Shown one piece after another: positions 17,362 through 25,596 of a DNA stretch of 38,575 nucleotides (position 1 is its first letter; each line of letters starts with the position of its first letter). The notes beneath the pieces were generated by a model. The model worked only from the letters and a program-made list of their open reading frames with translations. It did no database searches and was not told the DNA's origin. This DNA is from Pseudomonadota bacterium (GTDB lineage Bacteria > Pseudomonadota > Alphaproteobacteria > Rhodospirillales > Magnetospirillaceae): assembly GCA_023426365.1 (NCBI GenBank), contig JAFAAW010000108.1, positions 1 through 38,575 of the forward strand, in the 5' to 3' direction. The position numbers were made by a program, and so were the translations under genes.

Positions 17362-19326
17362 ATGCCGGGAACAACGGGACTGCCTCCTCGCTCGCCATTG
17401 CATTTCATGCCCATCGCCGCCATGGCCTTGGTGGTCATGCTGCTGGGTGTCCTGCTGTGGCTGTTGCACCGCAACGAAATGGAGGATGCCCGCCTTGGCC
17501 TGATCAAGGACATCCTGTGGGTCGAGCAGAACATCCACTTCCACCTGACCTCGGGCGAGGAAAAGCTGAACCTGCTGGCCGGCGAGCTGGTCCAGGGCGA
17601 GCTACCCACCGAATCCTTCGACGTCCAGGCCCGCGCCCTGATCGCCACCAGCGCCGAGTTCGACCGCATCTTGCTGCGTGACGCCGATGGCGGGCTGGCC
17701 GCGGCGGTGCCGCCGCTGGAAAGTACCGCCGCCTACCCCGGCCCGGGCGAGGGCGCGCCGTGGTGGCCGACCTTCGTGCTGGCGAAATCCATCGGCCGCG
17801 CCGCCTGGTCGCCGCCGTTCGCGGTGCCCGGCCACGGGCAGGTGTTCGAGGTCCATGTGCCGGTTTACGACCGCAACCGCTTTGCCGGCATGCTGGTGGG
17901 GGTGGTCAGCGTGGAAACCATGCTGGCAAGTCAGGTGCCGTGGTGGGTGGCGGAGAAGTACAAGGTCGAGATCGCCGACGGCAATGGCACCGTCCTGGCC
18001 TCCAAGACCAACGTGCAACTGGCCGAGCCGGGGCTGAGCCATCAGGTGCGGCTGGAGCCGCCGGGGCAGGGCATGGCGGTGATCGCCACCATCTATGCGG
18101 CCGAGACCAATCTGGTCCGCAACCTGCTGGCCACCGCCATCTTCGCCCTGGCGATCCTGGCGGTGTCGTCGCTTTGGGCGGTGCGCCGCAACATGCGCCG
18201 CCGTCTGGCCGCCGAACAGGCGCTGCGCGCCGAGCACGCCTTCCGCAAGGCCATGGAGGATTCGCTGACCGTGGGCATGCGTGCCCGCGACCTCAAGGGC
18301 CGCATCACCTACGCCAACCAGGCATTCTGCCGCATGGTGGGCTGGGGAGCCGAGGAACTGGTGGGATGCGTTCCGCCCATGCCCTATTGGTCGCCCGACG
18401 CCATGGAGCAGACGCTGAAATGGCATCGCCGCGTGATGGCGGGCGACGCCCCCGCCGACGGTTTCGAGATCCAGTTCCGCCGCCGCAACGGCGAGATGTT
18501 CTGGGCGCTGGTGTACGAGGCGCCGTTGATCGATGCCGATGGCCGCCAGTCGGGCTGGATGGCGTCCATCCTGGACATCACCGAACGCAAGCACGCCGAG
18601 GAGATGGAGCGCCGCCAGCAGGAGAAGCTGCAGCGCACCGGCCGCCTGATCACCATGGGCGAGATGGCCTCGACCCTGGCGCACGAACTCAATCAGCCGC
18701 TTTCCGCCATCGCCAGCTACAACACCGGCTGCCTGAACCGGCTGGCCTCGGGACAGTTCGAGCCGGAGGACCTGCGCGTGGCCATGACCAAGCTGGGGGT
18801 CCAGGCCCAGCGCGCCGGCCAGATCATCCGCCGCGTCCACGATTTTGTGCGCAAGTCCGAACCCCAGGTGCAGGCCTGCGCCATCAACGCGGTGGTGGAA
18901 GAGACCGTCGGCTTCATCGAATTCGACGCCAAAAGCCGCGGCGTGAGCCTTAAGGTCACCCCCGCGCCCGAGAACCCGGTGGTCACCGCCGACCGCATCT
19001 TGCTGGAACAGGTGGTGCTGAACCTGGCCCGCAACGGTATCGAGGCCATGGCCCAGACGCCGACCCGCCATCGGGTCCTGTCCATCGCCGTGACCGCCGG
19101 CGACGACCAGGTGGTGGTTTCGGTGGCCGACCACGGCGCCGGCATCGCCGACGACGTGGCGGGCAGCCTGTTCCAGCCGTTCTACACCACCAAGCCCGAG
19201 GGCATGGGCATGGGCCTCAATATCTGCCGCTCGATCATCGAGGTGCATCAGGGGCGGCTGTGGTTCGAACCCAATGACGGCGGTGGCGCCGTCTTCCGTT
19301 TTTCCCTGCCGACGAGGTCATCATGA
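17362..19326 (+). CDS. dctS: DctS-type sensor histidine kinase
   Basis: A membrane kinase of 654 residues from ATG 17362. A GTG at 17302 would add 20 residues; neither has a strong ribosome-binding site. Layout: a membrane helix near residues 20-37, a periplasmic sensor of about 215 residues ending at a second helix near 252-275, then a PAS domain (DSLTVGMRARDLKGRITYANQAF to LDITERK). A transmitter follows with H-box LAHELNQPLSAI (His441 by this start), N-box NLARNGIEAM and the ATP motifs VADHGAGI and GMGMGLNICRSI. It is divergent from dctPQM and overlaps dctR by 4 bp. In Rhodobacter capsulatus DctS/DctR activates the TRAP dct operon, and this arrangement matches. Confidence 0.88.
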   Translation: MPGTTGLPPRSPLHFMPIAAMALVVMLLGVLLWLLHRNEMEDARLGLIKDILWVEQNIHFHLTSGEEKLNLLAGELVQGELPTESFDVQARALIATSAEFDRILLRDADGGLAAAVPPLESTAAYPGPGEGAPWWPTFVLAKSIGRAAWSPPFAVPGHGQVFEVHVPVYDRNRFAGMLVGVVSVETMLASQVPWWVAEKYKVEIADGNGTVLASKTNVQLAEPGLSHQVRLEPPGQGMAVIATIYAAETNLVRNLLATAIFALAILAVSSLWAVRRNMRRRLAAEQALRAEHAFRKAMEDSLTVGMRARDLKGRITYANQAFCRMVGWGAEELVGCVPPMPYWSPDAMEQTLKWHRRVMAGDAPADGFEIQFRRRNGEMFWALVYEAPLIDADGRQSGWMASILDITERKHAEEMERRQQEKLQRTGRLITMGEMASTLAHELNQPLSAIASYNTGCLNRLASGQFEPEDLRVAMTKLGVQAQRAGQIIRRVHDFVRKSEPQVQACAINAVVEETVGFIEFDAKSRGVSLKVTPAPENPVVTADRILLEQVVLNLARNGIEAMAQTPTRHRVLSIAVTAGDDQVVVSVADHGAGIADDVAGSLFQPFYTTKPEGMGMGLNICRSIIEVHQGRLWFEPNDGGGAVFRFSLPTRSS

Positions 19327-19934
19327 ATTATGGCACGGTGTTCATCGTCGACGACGACGAGGCGATCCGCGATGCGCTGACCTGGCTGCTGCAATCGCGC
19401 GGCGTGCCGGCCTGCGCCTTCGAGACCGCCGAGGCGTTCCTGGCCCAGTGGACCCCCGATCTGGCCGGTTGCCTGCTGCTGGATATCCGCATGAGCGGCA
19501 TGAGCGGGCTGGACCTGTTCGACCGCCTGCGCGACGTGCAGTCGCGCATGCCGGTGATCTTCCTGACCGGCCATGGCGACGTGCCGATGGCGGTGGGGGC
19601 GCTCAAGCGCGGCGCGCGCGATTTCGTGGAAAAGCCGTTCAATGACAACGAGCTGGTGGACCGGGTGATCGAGGCGCTGGAATGGGACGCCCAGCGCCGC
19701 GAGGACGAGGCCGATACCGCCAACCTGACCGCCCGGCTGGACCAACTGACCGCGCGCGAGCGGCAGGTGATGGAACTGGTGCTGGCCGGCAAGCTGAACA
19801 AGGTGATCGCCGATGAATTGGGCATCACCATGCGCACGGTCGAGGTGCACCGCGCCCACGTGTTCGAGAAGATGGGGGTGAAAACGGCGGTGGAACTGGC
19901 GCAGTTGCTGTCCAACTACAAGGGCGAGCGCTGA
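19323..19934 (+). CDS. dctR: DctR-type response regulator (receiver + LuxR/FixJ HTH)
   Basis: A 203-residue cytoplasmic regulator. The receiver domain (1-120) has the acidic cluster VDDDE and the phosphorylated Asp54 in LLLDIRMSGMSG, then FLTGHGDVPMAVGALKRGARDFVEKPF with the conserved Thr and Lys. A LuxR-type helix-turn-helix follows (TARERQVMELVLAGKLNKVIADELGITMRTVEVHRAHVFEKM). This is the FixJ/DctR subgroup. Its ATG overlaps the kinase stop (ATGA) and the next kinase begins 2 bp after its stop, so four genes form one translationally coupled unit. The likely target is the divergent dctP promoter. Confidence 0.92.
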   Translation: MNYGTVFIVDDDEAIRDALTWLLQSRGVPACAFETAEAFLAQWTPDLAGCLLLDIRMSGMSGLDLFDRLRDVQSRMPVIFLTGHGDVPMAVGALKRGARDFVEKPFNDNELVDRVIEALEWDAQRREDEADTANLTARLDQLTARERQVMELVLAGKLNKVIADELGITMRTVEVHRAHVFEKMGVKTAVELAQLLSNYKGER

Positions 19935-19936
19935 GC

Positions 19937-21508
19937 ATGCGCCGCGTCCTGCTGGCCGCCGCTTTTCTGGCGGCCTATGTGGTGCTGGACCGGGTCAGCT
20001 TCATCCACTCCCTCAACGCGCTCAATATCACGCCGTGGAACCCGGCGCCCGGCCTGGGGCTGGCCTTTCTGCTGCTGGCCGGTCCCCACATCACGCCGCT
20101 GTTCTTCGTCGCCGCGCTGGTTGCCGACGTGGCCGTGCGCGGCACGCCGTCGCCGTGGTGGGCGGCGGCCAGCGCCAACGCCTCCATCGTGCTCGCTTAT
20201 GCCGGCACGGCCTGGATGTTGCGCCAGCACATCCGCTTCAACCTCGCCCTGGCCGGCCTGCGCGACGTGTTCATGCTGTTGGCGGCGACCGTGCTGGGGG
20301 CGGCGGCTGCGGCGGTGGGCTATGTGGGCTGCTATGCCATGGGTGGCCTGGTCACGCCCGACCTGTTCGCCGCCGCGCTCAGCCGCTATTGGATCGGCGA
20401 CATGATCGGCATCGTCGTCGTGGTGCCGGCCGTGCTGCTGTTCCATCGTCCGGCCATGCCGCCATTGCGCGTGTTGCTTGAAATGGCCGGCCAGGCGCTG
20501 GCGCTGGCGGCCGCGTTGTGGCTGGTGTTCGGCCTGGGGGGGTCCACCAATTTCCAGTTTTTCTATCTGCTGTTCCCGCCGCTGATCTGGGCGGCGACGC
20601 GGTTCGGCATGGGCGGCGCGGTGGCCGGCAATCTGGCGGCGCAGATCGGCCTGATCGTTCTGGTGCGGGCCGAGGACGGCGATACCGTCACCACCTTCCA
20701 GTACCTGATGCTGGCCCTGGCCATGGTCACGCTGGTGCTGGGCGCGGCGATCAGCGAACGCCGCCGCATCCAGGCCGAGCTGCATGCGCGGCAGGAGGAA
20801 CTGGCGCAGATGGGGCGCCTGTCCACCGCCGGCGAAATGGCGGCGGCGCTGGCACACGAGCTGAACCAGCCGCTGCTGGCGGCCATCGCCTTCACCCGGG
20901 GCGCCCAGCGCCTGCTGGCCGTCGAGCCGGCCGATTTGGACAAGGTGCGCGGCGCCATGGACCGCGCGGTGGCGGAAAGCCAGCGTGCCGGCGACATCGT
21001 GCGCAGCCTTCGCGAATTCATCGGCAGCGGCCGGCACCAGCGGGCGCCGGTGACCCTGCCGGCGCTGGTGGGCGACGCCCTGGCGGTGGCCGGGCCGGAA
21101 TGCGCCCGGCGCGGCATTCGCCTGGCCTCGGTGGTGGACAAGTCGCTGCCTACCGTCCATGTTGACAAGGTGCAGATGAGCCAAGTGGTGCTGAACCTTG
21201 TGCGCAACGCCATGGATGCCATGTCCGGCGGCGGCGACATTCTGGTGACGGCCGAACGCGTGCCCGAGGGCGTCGCAGTGCAGGTGACCGATACCGGCCC
21301 CGGCCTGTCGGAGGAAGTGGCGAGCCACCTGTTCGAGCCGTTCAACACGTCGAAGGCGGCCGGCATGGGCTTGGGCCTGTCCATCTGCCGCAGCTTCGTG
21401 GAGGCCCATGGCGGCCGCCTGTGGCTGGAACGCAACAGCCCCGGAGGCGCCGCCTTCCGGTTCGTGCTGCCGCTGTATGACGAGGACGAGGAAGAGGGAA
21501 CAGGATGA
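19937..21508 (+). CDS. MASE1-type sensor histidine kinase
   Basis: A 523-residue membrane kinase. Residues 1-270 contain about eight hydrophobic helices with the MASE1 pattern (WNPAPGLGLAFLLLAGP, RYWIGDMIGIVVVVPAVLL). After a short linker comes the transmitter: H-box MAAALAHELNQPLLAA with His307, N-box NLVRNAMDAM, VTDTGPGL and GMGLGLSICRSFVEAHGG. MASE1 is an integral-membrane sensory domain with unknown signal. The transmitter resembles that of the upstream DctS-like kinase, so this may be a diverged duplicate with a replaced sensor. The gene lies 2 bp after dctR and overlaps its own regulator gene by 4 bp. Confidence 0.9.
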   Translation: MRRVLLAAAFLAAYVVLDRVSFIHSLNALNITPWNPAPGLGLAFLLLAGPHITPLFFVAALVADVAVRGTPSPWWAAASANASIVLAYAGTAWMLRQHIRFNLALAGLRDVFMLLAATVLGAAAAAVGYVGCYAMGGLVTPDLFAAALSRYWIGDMIGIVVVVPAVLLFHRPAMPPLRVLLEMAGQALALAAALWLVFGLGGSTNFQFFYLLFPPLIWAATRFGMGGAVAGNLAAQIGLIVLVRAEDGDTVTTFQYLMLALAMVTLVLGAAISERRRIQAELHARQEELAQMGRLSTAGEMAAALAHELNQPLLAAIAFTRGAQRLLAVEPADLDKVRGAMDRAVAESQRAGDIVRSLREFIGSGRHQRAPVTLPALVGDALAVAGPECARRGIRLASVVDKSLPTVHVDKVQMSQVVLNLVRNAMDAMSGGGDILVTAERVPEGVAVQVTDTGPGLSEEVASHLFEPFNTSKAAGMGLGLSICRSFVEAHGGRLWLERNSPGGAAFRFVLPLYDEDEEEGTG

Positions 21509-22125
21509 ACGTTCAGCCCATGGTTCATGTGGTCGATGACGATGGCGCCATTCGCGATGCGCTGGTGCTGCTGCTGGAAGCGGCGGGGCATTCCGCCCGC
21601 GCCCACACCGATGCCGCCGCGTTCCTGGGCAGCATCGACCCGGTGCAGCCGGGATGCGTGATCGCCGACGTCCGCATGCCGGGCATGAGCGGCCTGGACC
21701 TTCAGCGCCACCTGCGCGAACAGCGCATCGACCTGCCGGTGATCATCATCACCGGCCATGCCGACGTGTCCATGGCCGTGCAGGCGCTCAAGGCGGGCGC
21801 CGCCGATTTCATCGAAAAGCCGTTTGACGAGGACGTGCTGCTGTCCAGCGTCGCCCGCGCCCTGGATCGCGGCGCGCGGGTGTACCGCGAGCGCCGCCAG
21901 TTGGACGAGATCGGCGCCCGCGCCGCCACCCTGACCCCGCGCGAGCGCGAGGTGATGGACCTGGTGGTGCAGGGGATGCCCAACAAGGCGGTGGCGGTGG
22001 AATTGTCGATCTCCGCCCGCACGGTGGAAATCCATCGTGCCCGCGTCATGGAAAAGATGGGCGCGGCCAGCCTGTCCGACCTTGTCCGCATGGCGCTGCG
22101 CCTCGAAGAAGTGCTGTCAGTATAA
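21505..22125 (+). CDS. FixJ/NarL-type response regulator, partner of the MASE1 kinase
   Basis: A 206-residue regulator with receiver (VDDDGAIRDA, Asp55 in CVIADVRMPGMSG, IITGHADVSMAVQALKAGAADFIEKPF) and a LuxR-type HTH (TPREREVMDLVVQGMPNKAVAVELSISARTVEIHRARVMEKM). It is clearly related to the DctR-like protein upstream, sharing the GH[AG]DVxMAVxALK block. Its targets are unknown; candidates are dctPQM and the nhaA gene directly downstream. The stop is followed by a leader with a possible terminator before nhaA. Confidence 0.92.
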   Translation: MNVQPMVHVVDDDGAIRDALVLLLEAAGHSARAHTDAAAFLGSIDPVQPGCVIADVRMPGMSGLDLQRHLREQRIDLPVIIITGHADVSMAVQALKAGAADFIEKPFDEDVLLSSVARALDRGARVYRERRQLDEIGARAATLTPREREVMDLVVQGMPNKAVAVELSISARTVEIHRARVMEKMGAASLSDLVRMALRLEEVLSV

Positions 22126-22212
22126 GTACATAGTGGTTACCCGATATTGTGTCGGGGCGGCGGCTCCCTAATTTTGAGGGCCTCTTTTTCCAAAGGATGA
22201 CGGGCGAGGGCG
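22126..22212 (+). promoter_or_regulatory. Structured leader of nhaA; possible ion-responsive riboswitch plus upstream terminator
   Basis: Three structures can be drawn. First, hairpin CCCGA/TCGGG around 22140-22155. Second, a CCCT/AGGG hairpin (about 22166-22180) followed by CTCTTTTT, which could terminate the upstream operon. Third, a small hairpin with UUCC in its loop followed by GGATGAC (22188-22201). CCTC at 22181-22184 can pair with GAGG at 22206-22209, the likely ribosome-binding site. The segment TTCCAA-GGATGAC is nearly repeated in the leader of the next transporter gene (23482-23495). Lithium/sodium-type riboswitches of the nhaA motif class occur before such antiporters; assignment here is inference. 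Confidence 0.35.
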
Positions 22213-23424
22213 ATGGAGCACAGGAACGACAGCGCCAACAGGCCGGTGAAGGGTCTTGCACAGGCCATGCGCGCGTTCCTGGCGATGGAATCCGCCGGCG
22301 GCATTCTTCTGGTCGCCATGATGGTGGTGGCGCTGGCGCTGGTGAACTCGCCGCTGGGCGGCTGGTACGACCGCGTGCTGGAAACCCATTTCGCCCTGCC
22401 GCTGGGCATTGTCACCCTGGACAAGTCGGTGCTGCACTGGATCAACGACGGCCTTATGGCCGTGTTCTTCCTGTTGGTCGCCCTCGAGATCAAGCGCGAG
22501 ATGCTGGAGGGCGAGCTGTCCCAGTTGGGGCAGGTGCTGCTGCCGGCGTTGGGTGCGGTGGGCGGCATGGCCGTTCCCGCCCTGATCTTCGCCGCCTTCA
22601 ACGCCGATCTGCCCACCTTGCGCGGCTGGGCCATTCCGTCGGCCACCGACATCGCCTTCTCGCTGGGCGTGCTGTCGGTGCTGGGGCGCCGGGTGCCGGT
22701 GTCGTTGCGGGTGTTCCTGGCGGCGCTGGCGATCATCGACGATCTGGGCGCCATCCTGATCATCGCCTTCTTCTATAGCGGCGATCTGTCGTTGGGCTAT
22801 CTGGGCGGCGCCGCCGGCGCAGTGCTGGCGCTGGCGCTGCTGAACCGGCTGAACATCCGCCTGCTGTCGCCCTACTTGGTGGTCGGGCTGGTGCTGTGGG
22901 TCTGCATGCTGAAATCGGGCGTGCACGCCACCGTGGCCGGTGTCGTGCTGGGCCTGTTCGTTCCCCTGCGCGGCGGCGTCGAGACGGGCGAGAACGCCCC
23001 CCTGCGCCGGCTCGAGCATCGCCTGCATCCGTGGGTGGCGTTCATGATCCTGCCGCTGTTCGCGCTGGCCAATTCGGGCCTGTCCTTTGCCGGCATGGGC
23101 CTGGGCGCGCTGGGCGACCCGGTGTTCCTGGGCGTGGCGCTGGGCCTGTTCGTCGGCAAGCAGGTGGGCGTGTTCGCCTGCGCGGCGGCGGTGATCAAGG
23201 CGGGCTGGGCGCGCCTGCCGGAAGGCGCCGGCTGGGGCCAGCTCTACGGAACCTGCGTGCTGACCGGCATCGGCTTCACCATGAGCCTGTTCATCGCCGG
23301 TCTGGCCTTTCCCGACGGTCACGCCATCCCGGCCACCCGGCTGGCGGTGTTGTTGGGGTCGCTGGGATCGGCAGTGGTGGGCTATGTGCTGATCGTCGCC
23401 CTGCATCGGCGCAAGGCGGCCTGA
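22213..23424 (+). CDS. nhaA: Na+/H+ antiporter NhaA
   Basis: A 403-residue inner-membrane antiporter that exchanges two protons for one Na+ or Li+. Twelve hydrophobic segments are visible. The transport site is intact: ATDIAFSLGVL (Thr145, Asp146, matching Thr132/Asp133 of the E. coli protein) and IIDDLGAILIIAFFY with Asp176-Asp177 (E. coli Asp163-Asp164). GKQVGVF carries the conserved Lys316. The length is slightly above the E. coli 388 because of a 13-residue longer N-terminus. Start 22213 follows GAGGG. The 164-bp leader of a second transporter begins after its stop. Confidence 0.96.
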   Translation: MEHRNDSANRPVKGLAQAMRAFLAMESAGGILLVAMMVVALALVNSPLGGWYDRVLETHFALPLGIVTLDKSVLHWINDGLMAVFFLLVALEIKREMLEGELSQLGQVLLPALGAVGGMAVPALIFAAFNADLPTLRGWAIPSATDIAFSLGVLSVLGRRVPVSLRVFLAALAIIDDLGAILIIAFFYSGDLSLGYLGGAAGAVLALALLNRLNIRLLSPYLVVGLVLWVCMLKSGVHATVAGVVLGLFVPLRGGVETGENAPLRRLEHRLHPWVAFMILPLFALANSGLSFAGMGLGALGDPVFLGVALGLFVGKQVGVFACAAAVIKAGWARLPEGAGWGQLYGTCVLTGIGFTMSLFIAGLAFPDGHAIPATRLAVLLGSLGSAVVGYVLIVALHRRKAA

Positions 23425-23588
23425 GTTCGGAAGTCCGTATCTTGCCTTAAGGGGTAATACGTAGGAAAAATCGCATCCCTCTTCCAAGGGATGACTGATC
23501 CGCCATGATGTTCCCCTTCCGCCCGCGCCGGCCCGGCGCCTTGACCGGCTTGTGTGTTTCCTCGGCCCCCATGGCGGAGGGCCGCTAG
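23425..23588 (+). promoter_or_regulatory. Leader of the second antiporter-type gene; shared RNA motif and hairpin
   Basis: A 7-bp perfect hairpin CATCCCT / AGGGATG (23474-23480 and 23487-23493) with loop CTTCCA is followed by AC. It gives the same UUCCAA-GGAUGAC core as the nhaA leader at 22188-22201. About 30 bp further a hairpin GCCGG/CCGGC (23527-23531 and 23545-23549) is followed by TTGTGTGTTT, which could be a switchable terminator. The layout is aptamer-like element, terminator-like element, then gene. No protein is encoded here; the ATG at 23504 is out of frame with the transporter. Confidence 0.35.
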
Positions 23589-24917
23589 ATGCAGGCCGCT
23601 TCCGTCCTGTTGGGGGTCGGCCCCATGGCGGTCGCCACCGCCGTCCTGGCCGCCACCTATGCGGTGATCATCAGCGAAAGGATCAATCGCGCCGTCGTCG
23701 CCCTGCTGGGCGCGGGCGCCATGATCCTGGTCGGCGTGCTGAACCAGAAAGCCGCGCTTGAGGGCGTGGATTTCAACACCATCGCCCTGCTGGTGGGCAT
23801 GATGATTCTGGTCGCCATCACCCGGCGCTCGGGGGTGTTCCAGTTCGTCGCGGTGTGGTCGGCCAAGCTGGTCAAGGCCAATCCCGCCGGCATCCTGGTC
23901 ATGCTGCAGGTGGTGACGGCGGTGTTCTCGGCCTTCCTCGACAACGTCACCACCGTGCTGCTGGTGGTGCCGGTGGCGCTGGTCATCACCGAGCAACTGA
24001 AGGTCAAGCCCTGGCCCTATCTGATCGCGCTGATCTTCGCCTCCAACATCGGCGGCACCTCGACCCTGATCGGCGATCCGCCCAACATCCTGATCGGCTC
24101 GGCCACCGGGCTGACCTTCAACGACTTCGCCTACAACCTGGCCCCCGTGGTGGCGGTCATCCAACTGGCGGCCATTGCCTTCTTTCATCTGTTGTACGGC
24201 CGAAAGCTGCACGCCACGCCCGAAGCCCGCGCCCGCATCATGGGGTTTTCCGAGCGCGAGGCGATCACCGACGCGCGCCTGCTCAAGCAATCCATGGCGG
24301 TGCTGGCGCTGGTGATCGCAGGCTTCGTCTTCGCCCATCCGCTGGGGTTGGAGCCGGGCACCATCGCCCTGATGGGGGCGGCGCTGCTGATGCTGCTGTA
24401 CTGCCTGGGCCGCGATGCCGAAAGCCAGAGCCACGAGGTCCACCACATCTTCGGCGAGGTGGAGTGGGTCACCATCTTCTTCTTCATCGGCCTGTTCGTG
24501 GTGGTGCATGGCGTCGAGGTGGCCGGCGTGCTGCATTGGCTGGCCGAGCATCTGGTGGCGCTGACCGGGGGCGATCGCACGGTGACCGTGCTGCTGATCC
24601 TGTGGGCGTCGGCCATCCTGTCGGCGGTGGTGGACAACATCCCGTTTGTCGCCACCATGATCCCCCTGGTCAAGAGCATGGCGCCGGCCATGGGCGGACC
24701 CGAAGGGCTGAAGCCCCTGTGGTGGGCGCTGAGCCTGGGCGCCTGCCTGGGCGGCAACGGCACCCTGGTGGGCGCCTCGGCCAACCTGACGGTGGCCGGG
24801 CTGGCTGAGCGCGCCGGCCATCCGGTCCGCTTCGTTCCCTTCCTTACGGTGGCGTTCGGGCTGATGCTGGTGTCCGTCGCCATCGCCCACCTCTATCTGT
24901 GGCTGCGATTCCTGTGA
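23589..24917 (+). CDS. ArsB/NhaD-type (ion transporter superfamily) membrane transporter, probable cation/proton antiporter
   Basis: A 442-residue inner-membrane protein with about 12 helices. GGAGGGCC lies 6 bp before ATG 23589. Family signatures are ISERINRAVVALLGAGAMILVG at the N-terminus and two inverted-repeat hairpins, FLDNVTTVLLVVPVAL and VVDNIPFVATMIPLV, each followed by a Gly-rich re-entrant segment (SNIGGTSTLIGDPPNILIGSATG and GNGTLVGASANLTVAGLAE). These are typical of the ArsB/CitM/NhaD/P-protein group. Substrate cannot be fixed: Na+/H+ exchange is favoured by the adjacent nhaA and the shared leader motif, but a carboxylate or oxyanion is possible. Confidence 0.85.
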   Translation: MQAASVLLGVGPMAVATAVLAATYAVIISERINRAVVALLGAGAMILVGVLNQKAALEGVDFNTIALLVGMMILVAITRRSGVFQFVAVWSAKLVKANPAGILVMLQVVTAVFSAFLDNVTTVLLVVPVALVITEQLKVKPWPYLIALIFASNIGGTSTLIGDPPNILIGSATGLTFNDFAYNLAPVVAVIQLAAIAFFHLLYGRKLHATPEARARIMGFSEREAITDARLLKQSMAVLALVIAGFVFAHPLGLEPGTIALMGAALLMLLYCLGRDAESQSHEVHHIFGEVEWVTIFFFIGLFVVVHGVEVAGVLHWLAEHLVALTGGDRTVTVLLILWASAILSAVVDNIPFVATMIPLVKSMAPAMGGPEGLKPLWWALSLGACLGGNGTLVGASANLTVAGLAERAGHPVRFVPFLTVAFGLMLVSVAIAHLYLWLRFL

Positions 24918-25061
24918 CAGGGGGCGCCGGCCCGCGGGCGGGCGCCACGCTTTTGCCACGGTTCCACCCGCAATGGCGCCACGATTGGGGGGCAGTCTTC
25001 CCATCGAACCGGGAAGCGCCGTCCCGGATCGCAAACCAACATCGGCGCGTCAGGAACCATC

Positions 25062-25205
25062 ATGGCGACCAAAGTCACCCAGCAGACCGAATGCCCCACC
25101 GCGGACACGGATGCGCCCAAGTCGCAAGGTGATGAAGCAACGGTCAAGGTCGAAAATAACGAAGAATTGCGTCGGCGCCGCGCCGCCATCGCCTGTTTTT
25201 TGTAA
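25062..25205 (+). CDS. Small 47-residue hydrophilic protein
   Basis: An open frame from ATG 25062 to TAA 25203-25205, with AGGA 6 bp before the start and a strong terminator 17 bp after the stop. These two signals make it likely to be a real gene. The product starts MATKVTQQTECPTADTDAP, has an acidic middle (EATVKVENNEE) and ends LRRRRAAIACFL, a basic cluster before a short hydrophobic end. No family is recognised. It could be a small regulator or membrane-associated peptide. The upstream 144 bp after the transporter gene is G/C-rich without a clear promoter. Confidence 0.55.
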   Translation: MATKVTQQTECPTADTDAPKSQGDEATVKVENNEELRRRRAAIACFL

Positions 25206-25222
25206 GATTTCCGCCACTATCT

Positions 25223-25255
25223 AAAAAGGGGAGCCCAGCATGGGCGCCCCTTTTT
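25223..25255. terminator. Strong bidirectional Rho-independent terminator
   Basis: AAAAAGGGG (25223-25231) pairs with CCCCTTTTT (25247-25255). Inside are GCCC (25233-25236) and GGGC (25242-25245), with one A/G mismatch and loop AGCAT. T-tracts are present on both strands. It ends the 47-codon gene. Confidence 0.9.
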
Positions 25256-25596
25256 ACTTGATGGGGCGGCACCGGTATATCGGCGCGAAAATACGACCCC
25301 GAAAGACAGAAACGCCGCACCTGGAGGTACGGCGTTTCCCTGCAGGGGGGTGGGGATGGGCGGGAAGGCCCCCCGGCAGATTGGGTGGCGGTTCCGGCTG
25401 TTGTTCAACCGTTCCGACATGCGCAACATAGCCAATCCGGGATGCCTTGGAAATAGGGAAAATGGCCTGGCAGTACTTTTGTTTGATTAGGTTCTCTTGT
25501 CTTCATATTTAAAACTCTTACAGATAAAATTTTAGGGAATTGTCGTTGCACGGCGCCCCAATATCCGCATTGCGGGCGGTGCCGTCCCAGGGCACC
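25256..25596. other. Intergenic region: hairpin and A/T-rich promoter segment
   Basis: About 340 bases without a convincing gene. A 9-bp hairpin GAAACGCCG / CGGCGTTTC (25309-25317 and 25330-25338), extended inside by ACC/GGT around loop TGGA, looks like a second terminator or small RNA element. Bases 25480-25535 are strikingly A/T-rich for this genome (for example TCATATTTAAAACTC) and probably hold the promoter of the DUF192 gene. No specific boxes could be fixed. Confidence 0.45.

Noticed and set aside
15429..17681. A 750-codon open frame on the plus strand across dctQ and dctP
   Set aside because: It is the antisense shadow of high-GC genes with clear protein families on the minus strand; the translation is low-complexity with no domain.
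25309..25338. The hairpin as part of a structured RNA gene
   Set aside because: Only one stem is supported and no known RNA family is recognised; a terminator is the simpler reading.
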